Of a stretch of DNA of 64,000 nt, positions 57,649-64,000 are shown piece after piece. The notes below the pieces were generated by a model. The model was given only the letters and a program-made list of their open reading frames with translations, did no database searches and was not told where the DNA came from. The position numbers and the translations under genes are program-made. The DNA lies in contig NZ_CP120639.1 in the NCBI RefSeq assembly GCF_029537235.1, positions 1,022,622 to 1,086,621 on the forward strand, written 5' to 3'. This DNA comes from Rhizobium sp. 32-5/1. GTDB taxonomy: Bacteria; Pseudomonadota; Alphaproteobacteria; Rhizobiales; Rhizobiaceae. Within the stretch, counting starts at the first letter, position 1. Each line of letters begins with the position of its first letter.

Positions 57649-58110
57649 ATGACCGACCTGAAACCGCTCTACATTCTCAACGGCCCGAATCTGAACCGGT
57701 TGGGCAAGCGCGAGCCCGAAATCTATGGGTACACCACCCTTGCCGAAATTGAGGACTGGTGCCGCGAGGCGGCCGGCGCACGCCCCGTGGCGTTCCGCCA
57801 AACAAACAGTGAGGAGAGACTGATCGATTGGGTGCATGAAGCGATCGATGAGGGTTCCGCCATCATCATCAATCCCGCAGCGTTCACCTTCACCTCCCTT
57901 GCACTCCTGGATGCGTTGAAGATGTTCAAGGGGCCGATAATAGAGTTCCATATCTCGAATGTGCACAAGCGGGAACCGATCTATCATCGCTCCTATGTTT
58001 CAATGACGGCGACCTCGGTCATGGCGGGGCTCGGCGCCAAAGGATACCCAGTGGCAGTAAGAGCAATAGAAATGTTGATCTCTGAGTGGAACCAAAAACC
58101 AGGTATTTAA
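57649..58110 (+). CDS. aroQ: Type II 3-dehydroquinate dehydratase (catabolic)
   Basis: 153 residues. ILNGPNLNRLGKREPEIYG carries the catalytic Arg21 and Tyr26; Asn75 in IIINPAAF; His101 in EFHISNVHKREP; Arg near 114. Residue 81, His in characterised enzymes (NPAAYTHTS), is Phe here (NPAAFTFTS). Converts dehydroquinate to dehydroshikimate. It starts 15 bp after the TRAP large permease, so it belongs to the quinate uptake operon and is probably catabolic, not the biosynthetic copy. AACGAGAACATA precedes the ATG. Confidence 0.93.
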   Translation: MTDLKPLYILNGPNLNRLGKREPEIYGYTTLAEIEDWCREAAGARPVAFRQTNSEERLIDWVHEAIDEGSAIIINPAAFTFTSLALLDALKMFKGPIIEFHISNVHKREPIYHRSYVSMTATSVMAGLGAKGYPVAVRAIEMLISEWNQKPGI

Positions 58111-58347
58111 CATTGAGCGTAGCTGCGATCCGAACCTGCTCTCGAGGTATTAGATGTCGTTCGCGGTGGACGAGGGAGGAAAGGTGTCCGGGTCCAGGTC
58201 GGCTCGCGGAGCCCTGTTTACAAAAGGTAGGTTTGCGCAAGGTGAGGGCTCTCCCTCATTGGCCAAAGCGCTTACTGGCTACCGTCGCGGCGCTGCTCGG
58301 CTTATTGCTGGCCGGCGATCCATGTGGACGTCCTCCGCCCGGAAAGT

Positions 58348-59214
58348 TCAAAAAGCGGCGTATCTTTTCCTTTCGGCCATACGCCACTGCCGGGGTGTCA
58401 TCCCTGTTTCCCGTTTGAAAAAGCGGCAAAAATAGCCTGGCTCGGTGAAGCCAAGTCGATCAGATATGTTCTGGACTGTCGAAAAGGTAAACAACAATTC
58501 CTGCTTGGCCTCCTCGATCTGGCGCCCGGCTATCAAGCGTTGCAAGCTAAGCCCGCAAGCGGACCGAACAAGGCGATTGAGATGTGTCTGCGAAAGTCCA
58601 AGCTTTCCGGCGTAGAATTGTGCATCTTGCGGTTCCCGGAAATGTCGAGTGATGAGCGACTGCAGGAGCCCGAACCGGCTGTCATCCAAATTTTTGCTGT
58701 TCGCGCTCATCTTCGGCCGATCAGCTCGCGCAAGAAGGGTGATGATCATGGCGATATGCCCTTCAATCATCGCATCGCGGCCCACCTCGTGCGTCACATA
58801 CTCCTGCGCAATTCGCTCGAATGATGTTTCGACCTCCTGTCTTTCAAGACTGTTTTTCAACATCAGCAAAGAGGGGCGATGGAAGTTCCGCCGCAGAACC
58901 GCTTGGACCGAAGGGGACAGTGCGCCGGGCAAAAGCGTAAGGATGACACCTGCAATATCGCGCGAAAAGAGGAACCCGTGTTCGAAGCCCGGCGGCACCA
59001 GGATGGCAGCGGGTGGCTGAATGATTTGCGTCACGCCATCCAGGTTAGCGTCACCGTTGCCATCCGAAATGTACAATATCTGGAAGAAGCCGGGATGCTG
59101 ATGCACACCGATTTCGAACCGGTACAGGCTGCTTCTCGAAAACAGCGTCTCACAATGAAATCGAAAATCTTCAGTTTTCTCCGGTTCTTCACCGTATAGC
59201 CGATCCCTCAACAT
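58348..59214 (-). CDS. pobR: AraC-family regulator of pobA
   Basis: 288 residues from the ATG at 59214; an in-frame ATG at 59352 would run into pobA and make it longer than the family. N-terminal cupin (RFEIGVHQHPGFFQILYISD), then HTH 1 (FYAGKLGLSQTHLNRLVRSA) and HTH 2 (QNISDRLGFTEPGYFCRFFK, GMTPRQWR). Same arrangement as PobR/PobC of rhizobia and pseudomonads, which activate pobA with 4-hydroxybenzoate. Divergent from pobA; a 7-bp inverted repeat (CTCAATG/CATTGAG, 59239-59288) lies in the gap. Confidence 0.9.
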   Translation of the reverse strand: MLRDRLYGEEPEKTEDFRFHCETLFSRSSLYRFEIGVHQHPGFFQILYISDGNGDANLDGVTQIIQPPAAILVPPGFEHGFLFSRDIAGVILTLLPGALSPSVQAVLRRNFHRPSLLMLKNSLERQEVETSFERIAQEYVTHEVGRDAMIEGHIAMIITLLARADRPKMSANSKNLDDSRFGLLQSLITRHFREPQDAQFYAGKLGLSQTHLNRLVRSACGLSLQRLIAGRQIEEAKQELLFTFSTVQNISDRLGFTEPGYFCRFFKRETGMTPRQWRMAERKRYAAF

Positions 59215-59342
59215 CGCCTGTTGTTCCTTTGGGATATCCTCAATGCATGGTCGGATAGTGCAATAAATTGGCGGGAAAGTCCATTGAGAAGGCGCCCGCG
59301 CGTCGCCACTTTCTTGGATAGGAGCCAGTTGGGGAGAATTAG

Positions 59343-60514
59343 GTGCGCACACAGGTCGTCATCATAGGGTCAGGCCCTGCAGGATTGTTGCTGGGCCAGC
59401 TTCTTTCGAAGGAAGGCGTGGACAACATCATTCTGGATCGCGTCGGCAAAGACTATATTCTCGGTCGTGTGCGGGCTGGTGTTCTTGAGGAAGGGACCGT
59501 TCATTTGCTGGAAAAGCTGGCGTCGGCGCGCGCCTCCATAGGGAAGGCCTGCCGCACGACGGATTTGCCTTGGCATTTAACGAGCGCAGCCACCGCATCG
59601 ACGTGCATGATCTCTCCGGTGGAAAACGTGTCATGGTGTTTGGCCAGACGGAGGTGACGCATGACCTGATGAGTATTCGTGAGGCAAACGGAACCGTTAC
59701 AAAGTATGATGCGAGCAACGTTACGCCCCATGATTTTGAGGGGAGCAGCCCGTATGTTACCTATGAAATGGATGGCTTGGAACATCGCATCGATTGCGAT
59801 TTCATCATAGGATGCGACGGCTACCACGGCGTCAGCCGCAAGGCTGTACCACAGAGCGCGATCCAGGAATTCGAACGCGTCTACCCTTTCGGTTGGCTTG
59901 GCATTCTTGCGGATGTCCCACCTGTAAGCCACGAGCTTATTTATGCCAATCATTCCCGCGGTTTTGCGCTATGTTCGATGCGGTCCGAAAAACGAAGTCG
60001 CTACTACGTGCAGTGTTCACTGGAGGACAAGGTCGAAGACTGGAACGACGATCGCTTCTGGGATGAACTGAGGCGGCGGCTGCCTGCCGAGCAAGCCGAA
60101 GCGATGGTGACCGGCCCTTCATTCGAAAAATCGATTGCACCCTTGCGCTCTTTCGTTTCCGAGCCGATGCGTTTCGGACGTCTGTTTCTGGCGGGTGACG
60201 CCGCCCACATCGTTCCGCCGACCGGCGCCAAAGGTTTGAATCTTGCCGCGAGCGATGTTCATTACCTGAGTGAAGCGCTGGTCGAATATTACAATGAAAA
60301 GTCTCCGGCTGGCATTGATGACTATTCTCGAAAGGCACTCGCGCGAGTCTGGAAAGCCGTGCGCTTCTCCTGGTGGATGACGACGATGATGCACCGTTTT
60401 CCGGACACAGGTGATTTTGGCCAGCGGATTCAGGAAGCGGAACTGGACTATCTCGTCCATTCTCGCGCGGCATCAACGGCACTCGCTGAAAACTATGTCG
60501 GGTTGCCATTCTGA
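59343..60514 (+). pseudogene. pobA: 4-hydroxybenzoate 3-monooxygenase, frameshifted
   Basis: About 390 residues, flavin hydroxylase. FAD motif VVIIGSGPAGLLLGQLLSKE, IIGCDGYHGVSR (DG motif), LFLAGDAAHIVPPTGAKGLN and NLAASDVHYLSEAL. Hydroxylates 4-hydroxybenzoate to protocatechuate with NAD(P)H. Missing G at 59519-59520 splits residues 60 onward; length 3n+2 agrees. GTG start with GGGGAGAATTAG upstream. Feeds PcaHG. Confidence 0.93.
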
Positions 60515-60860
60515 TTGGTGACGGCTCCAGTTTCCCCGTCGCCCGGTGCACTCTCGAAAACGCACGGCAGGAGCGGATCGCAATTACCCGCGGCAATCGA
60601 AACGTTTGGCAACGTTCCGCTATCCTGACCGGGCAGATCACGGCAGCCGGCAAGGTGCACCGGCAGAGGCGCTGCTCATCGGGGCGGTTTGCGAGCTTCC
60701 TGCCACGTGAGCAGGCAAATGCGACTTGGCCGTAGCAATGAGAAGATCGTTTCAAGCCGCCGCGGTGCTGTCATATCCCAGGATTGCCTAACTGCATGGC
60801 GGTCCAGTCTCCACACTCTATGCGACTGGGGGACCCTCGTAAAATCTGGCAAGGCCAGGG
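60515..60860. other. Intergenic region, no supported gene
   Basis: 346 bases between convergent pobA and the LacI gene. No reading frame with motifs or clear terminator was seen. Confidence 0.4.
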
Positions 60861-61934
60861 TCAGCCCATATCCCGCCAGCGAATGTGGAGCGGTGCGGCT
60901 GCCGTAGATGCACGCTCAACGAGGTGGCACGCGAGTTCGATGCGCCGGGGTGGCATAGGCAGTCCTGACAGATTGTCGCGTAACAGATCGAGCGCGACAG
61001 AGCCGATTTCCCGCATTGGGATGTGCATCGTGGTCAGCGGCGGATTGAGAAAGGCCGCCTGTGGCAAGTCGTCCATCCCCATCACCGACACATCTCCGGG
61101 CACCGAAAACCCCCGCTGTTGAACCCCCATCATCGCGCCGACGGCCAGGCTGTCGCCGGCGGCCAGCACCGCGGTAAAATCGAGCCCGCGTGCGTCGATC
61201 CGAGCCGCGATGGCCTGCGCTGCCAGTTCCGGCAGCCAGTCCTCGACTGGCACCACCAAATCCGGATCGGCGGCAAGCGCATGGTGCAAAAGCGCGTCCT
61301 TCCAGCCCTCATAGCGCCGCTCGATCGTCCGCCGGCCTGGCCGCATCAGGAACAGGATGCGCTCATGGCCGAGCTTGATCAGGTGGTCGGCCGCCAGTCG
61401 CGCACTGGAGCGATTGCAGGGGGTGACGCTGGAGAGCCGCATGAACGGATCGTCACCGTTGAGTAGCACCACAGGCTTGTCGAAGCCGCGCGTGGCAGCC
61501 AGCATGTCCTCGTCATCGACAGTGAGAAACAAGAGACCGGCAACTTGGGGATCGTCCTGTGCCTCCTTCAGCACAGTCAGTTCCTCTTCTCTATCGGCGA
61601 TCGGCCGCGTGATAATCTCAAGACCAAGCACTTGTGCACGTTCCTTGAGGCCCTCCAGCACGTAGAGCGTGAACTGGTTGCGCACATAGTCGATCATGGC
61701 GGCGCTTGAGGCGGCCAGTATGACTTTCTGGCCCGCAATGGCTGTCGGGATCACATAATTGGCAGTCTTGGCAGCTTCGAGCACCAGTTGGCGAATTTCC
61801 GGCCTGACACCTTTTTCGCCGGCAATGGCCCGCGAGGCGGTGCTCAGCGAGACCCCGCACGCCTCGGCGATGTCTTCCAGCCGCACACGCTTGCTCTTCT
61901 TTCCGCGTTTGCCCGCGATGGGTTTGACTGCCAT
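60861..61934 (-). CDS. LacI-family transcriptional regulator
   Basis: 357 residues. HTH VRLEDIAEACGVSLSTASRA with the hinge region, then periplasmic-binding-like core (VILAASSAAMIDYVRNQFTL, GLLFLTVDDEDMLAATRGF, MGMDDLPQAAFLNPPLTTMH). Start at 61934 with GGAGATCGAT upstream; the longer frame has no site. Divergent from the GH88-KduI operon, which it probably represses until a pectin-derived sugar is present. Confidence 0.93.
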   Translation of the reverse strand: MAVKPIAGKRGKKSKRVRLEDIAEACGVSLSTASRAIAGEKGVRPEIRQLVLEAAKTANYVIPTAIAGQKVILAASSAAMIDYVRNQFTLYVLEGLKERAQVLGLEIITRPIADREEELTVLKEAQDDPQVAGLLFLTVDDEDMLAATRGFDKPVVLLNGDDPFMRLSSVTPCNRSSARLAADHLIKLGHERILFLMRPGRRTIERRYEGWKDALLHHALAADPDLVVPVEDWLPELAAQAIAARIDARGLDFTAVLAAGDSLAVGAMMGVQQRGFSVPGDVSVMGMDDLPQAAFLNPPLTTMHIPMREIGSVALDLLRDNLSGLPMPPRRIELACHLVERASTAAAPLHIRWRDMG

Positions 61935-61973
61935 ATCGATCTCCGTTGCATCAACATGAGAAAAATTTTCAGA

Positions 61974-61981
61974 TTGCGCAA
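61974..61981. promoter_or_regulatory. Short LacI-type palindrome
   Basis: TTGCGCAA, a perfect 8-bp palindrome with the central CG typical of LacI operators, 40 bp before the LacI start and 69 bp before GH88. Short, so only suggestive. Confidence 0.4.
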
Positions 61982-62049
61982 CAAAATTCGTCGTGCATTT
62001 ATTTCCCCAACGAGCCGTCCCCAAGAGCGGCGCATGTGGAGGAGCATTC

Positions 62050-63150
62050 ATGGATCCGGATGGCCGCGATATTCGCAATGGTCTCGATCGCCTTGTCGCT
62101 GGAACGACCGGCCTCAAGCACGACGGGCGGTTCCACGAGCCCAATCTCGATGGAACCGCCGGCGACTATATCAGCTTCGACAGCTGGGAATGGCCGCAGG
62201 GCGTCGGCCTGTATGGCCTGATCAAGCTCTGGCTTTTTACTGACCGTGACGACCTGCGCCAGCTTGTCGAAAGCTGGTACCAGGCGCGCATTGACGCCGG
62301 CCTCCCGCAACTCAACGTCAACACCACGGCGCCGATGCTCGGCCTTTCGGTCCTCTGGGCAAAGACCCGCGATCCGCGCTGGCAGCCGGTACTCGACGGC
62401 TGGGCCGACCGCGTGATGAACGAGCTTGGGCGCACGCCAGAAGGCGGCTTCGAACATCATGTTTCTGATAAGATCAACCACGACGAACTCTGGGACGACA
62501 CGCTCTACATGGTCGCACTTTTCCTTGCGTCCTATGGCCAGGCGAGCGGCCGGCGCGAACTGGTAGACGAAGCCTCTCGTCAATTCCTTGTCCACACCCG
62601 TTACCTCGCGGACCCCCATACCGGTCTCTGGTTTCACGGCTGGACCTTCGATGGCCGACATAATTTCGCCCGGGCACGCTGGGCGCGTGGCAATGCCTGG
62701 ATCACGGCGGGATTGCTCGATTTGTTCGATCTCGCCGACCTCGCCAACCCCGTGAAGGATTTTCTGCAGGGTGTCCTCGTGGCGCAGGTCGATGCGCTGC
62801 TATCGCTGCAGGCTCCATCGGGAGCTTGGCGGACACTGCTCGACGACGCTACATCTTATGAGGAGATTTCCGCGACGGCCGGCATCGGCTACGGCCTCTT
62901 GAAGGGATACCGTCTCGGTATCGGCACGCCCGATTGGCGCGCTGCAGGACTGAAGGCCCTGCGCGTCGTGATGGACAATATCGACGAGACCGGCACCGTG
63001 CTGAACGTGTCCTACGGCACCCGCATGGGCCACGATCTCCAGTTCTACAAAGACATTCCCATTCAACCGACCGGCTACGGACAGGCATTGGCGATCCTGT
63101 GCCTGTCCGAAGGCCTGCAGCATGTCGGCACGGAAGGACAAGCAGCATGA
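62050..63150 (+). CDS. Glycoside hydrolase family 88/105 (unsaturated uronyl hydrolase)
   Basis: 366 residues of the GH88/105 alpha/alpha barrel. FDSWEWPQGVGLYGLIKLWL, HHVSDKINHDELWDDTLYMV with the catalytic Asp, and NFARARWARGNAWITAGLLD. No signal peptide, so it acts in the cytoplasm on imported unsaturated galacturonyl-rhamnose or similar disaccharides. GGAGGAGCATTC sets the start at 62050. Overlaps kduI by four bases. Confidence 0.9.
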   Translation: MDPDGRDIRNGLDRLVAGTTGLKHDGRFHEPNLDGTAGDYISFDSWEWPQGVGLYGLIKLWLFTDRDDLRQLVESWYQARIDAGLPQLNVNTTAPMLGLSVLWAKTRDPRWQPVLDGWADRVMNELGRTPEGGFEHHVSDKINHDELWDDTLYMVALFLASYGQASGRRELVDEASRQFLVHTRYLADPHTGLWFHGWTFDGRHNFARARWARGNAWITAGLLDLFDLADLANPVKDFLQGVLVAQVDALLSLQAPSGAWRTLLDDATSYEEISATAGIGYGLLKGYRLGIGTPDWRAAGLKALRVVMDNIDETGTVLNVSYGTRMGHDLQFYKDIPIQPTGYGQALAILCLSEGLQHVGTEGQAA

Positions 63151-63983
63151 CGATGAAGATTTTGTATGGCGCAGCACCGGAAGATGTCAAAAGCTATGAC
63201 ACGGAGAAACTCCGCAGCGCCTTCCTGATGACCGACCTGTTTGTGCCGGACGCTGCCAATTTCACCTATACGCATATCGACCGCCTGCTTCTCGGCGGAG
63301 CGATGCCGGTTTCCAAAAGCGTGACCTTCGGCTCGGGAGATGAGATCGGCACGCCCTATCTCCTGTCAGCCCGCGAAATGGGCATCGCCAATCTTGGCGG
63401 TACAGGCACCGTGACCGTCGATGGCCAGACCTTCACGCTGGAAAATCGCGACGTGCTCTACCTTGGCCGCGGTGCGCGCGAGATTGTGATGGCAAGCCTC
63501 TCGGGAAAGACCCCTAGTCGGTTCTACATGAACTCCGTACCCGCCGGCGCTGACATCCCGCACCGGCTGATCAAAAAGGCCGAAGCGAAGGCGATCGACC
63601 TGGGTGATGGTCGCCGCTCGAACAAGCGGCGGCTCGCCATGTACATCCATCCGGAAGTGACCCCGTCCTGCCTGCTCTTGATGGGCATTACCGATCTTGC
63701 CGAGGGCAGCGTCTGGAACACCATGCCGCCACATCTGCATGAACGTCGGATGGAAGCCTACTGCTACTTCGACATGGCAGCGGAAGACCGCATCATCCAC
63801 CTGATGGGTCGCCCGGAAGAAACGCGCCATCTGATCGTCGCCAATGGCGACGCCGTGTTGTCACCCGCATGGTCTATCCACATGGGCGCTGGAACCGGCC
63901 CCTATGCCTTCGTCTGGGGCATGACCGGAGAAAACCAGCAATATAACGACGTAGCCCCGGTTGCCCTGGCAGAACTGAAGTGA
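63147..63983 (+). CDS. kduI: 5-dehydro-4-deoxy-D-glucuronate isomerase
   Basis: 278 residues, full family length. TMKILYGAAPEDVKSYDTEK, RLLLGGAMPVSKSVTFGSGD, NTMPPHLHERRMEAYCYFDM with zinc-binding His and Glu. Isomerises 5-keto-4-deoxyuronate, produced by the GH88/105 step, to 2,5-diketo-3-deoxygluconate. ATGA overlap with the upstream gene. The operon probably continues past the right edge (kduD-type reductase and transport genes expected). Confidence 0.96.
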   Translation: MTMKILYGAAPEDVKSYDTEKLRSAFLMTDLFVPDAANFTYTHIDRLLLGGAMPVSKSVTFGSGDEIGTPYLLSAREMGIANLGGTGTVTVDGQTFTLENRDVLYLGRGAREIVMASLSGKTPSRFYMNSVPAGADIPHRLIKKAEAKAIDLGDGRRSNKRRLAMYIHPEVTPSCLLLMGITDLAEGSVWNTMPPHLHERRMEAYCYFDMAAEDRIIHLMGRPEETRHLIVANGDAVLSPAWSIHMGAGTGPYAFVWGMTGENQQYNDVAPVALAELK

Positions 63984-64000
63984 CCCCGATGAGATCTCTG

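Noticed and set aside
1..64000. CRISPR array, tRNA, rRNA or phage genes
   Set aside because: No regularly spaced repeats, no cloverleaf-like or rRNA-like sequences and no phage structural genes were recognised on reading both strands.

Overview
The window looks like chromosome or large-plasmid DNA of a plant-associated alphaproteobacterium of the Rhizobiaceae (Rhizobium/Agrobacterium/Neorhizobium type). The reasons are the pcaDCHGB operon divergent from pcaQ, a separate pcaR-pcaIJF block and a pobR-pobA pair in the usual rhizobial arrangement; a rhizobial DUF982 protein; WEEF-tailed chemoreceptors; many LysR regulators; and IS5- and IS66-type transposase remnants. No rRNA, tRNA, CRISPR array or replication origin was seen.

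Layout. (1) 1-13 kb is a signalling and gene-debris zone: a broken DUF2382 stress protein, a PAS fragment joined to an exonuclease III fragment, two paralogous PAS histidine kinases around a single-domain response regulator, a PAS chemoreceptor translationally coupled to a diguanylate cyclase, two LuxR-type solo regulators, two decayed transposases and a kinase ATPase-domain remnant. (2) 13-24 kb is mixed: glycerophosphodiester phosphodiesterase, alpha/beta hydrolase, a membrane chemoreceptor, an extra IHF-alpha, an AraC regulator with a membrane protein, an HxlR/monooxygenase pair, a LysR/tautomerase pair and an EamA exporter. (3) 24-34.6 kb holds a LysR-controlled amino-acid-type ABC importer with a metallo-beta-lactamase-fold enzyme, a tight three-gene cluster of tiny proteins (DUF982 and two unannotated), and a redox cluster (two NmrA-like reductases, DUF1857, LysR, AraC, SDR). 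(4) 35-40 kb is a tripartite tricarboxylate transporter (TctABC) with a PrpF/4-oxalomesaconate-tautomerase-like isomerase and a LysR regulator. (5) 40.4-60.5 kb is an aromatic catabolic supercluster. (6) 60.9-64 kb is the start of a LacI-controlled pectin/rhamnogalacturonan cluster (GH88, KduI).

How the supercluster works. A TRAP transporter probably imports quinate/shikimate. An NAD-type quinate/shikimate dehydrogenase, a type II dehydroquinase and a 3-dehydroshikimate dehydratase fused to an HPPD-like domain turn these into protocatechuate. PobA makes protocatechuate from 4-hydroxybenzoate. PcaHG, PcaB, PcaC and PcaD convert protocatechuate to 3-oxoadipate, and PcaIJ and PcaF release succinyl-CoA and acetyl-CoA. 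Local regulators are PcaQ, PcaR, PobR, a TetR and a GntR.

Quality caveat. About 20 otherwise intact genes are split by single-base frameshifts, almost all a missing base in a short homopolymer. This looks more like systematic base-calling error than pseudogenisation, so most genes marked here as frameshifted are probably functional in the organism. By contrast the PAS/XthA fragments, the transposases, the kinase remnant and the SMP-30 fragment look truly decayed.
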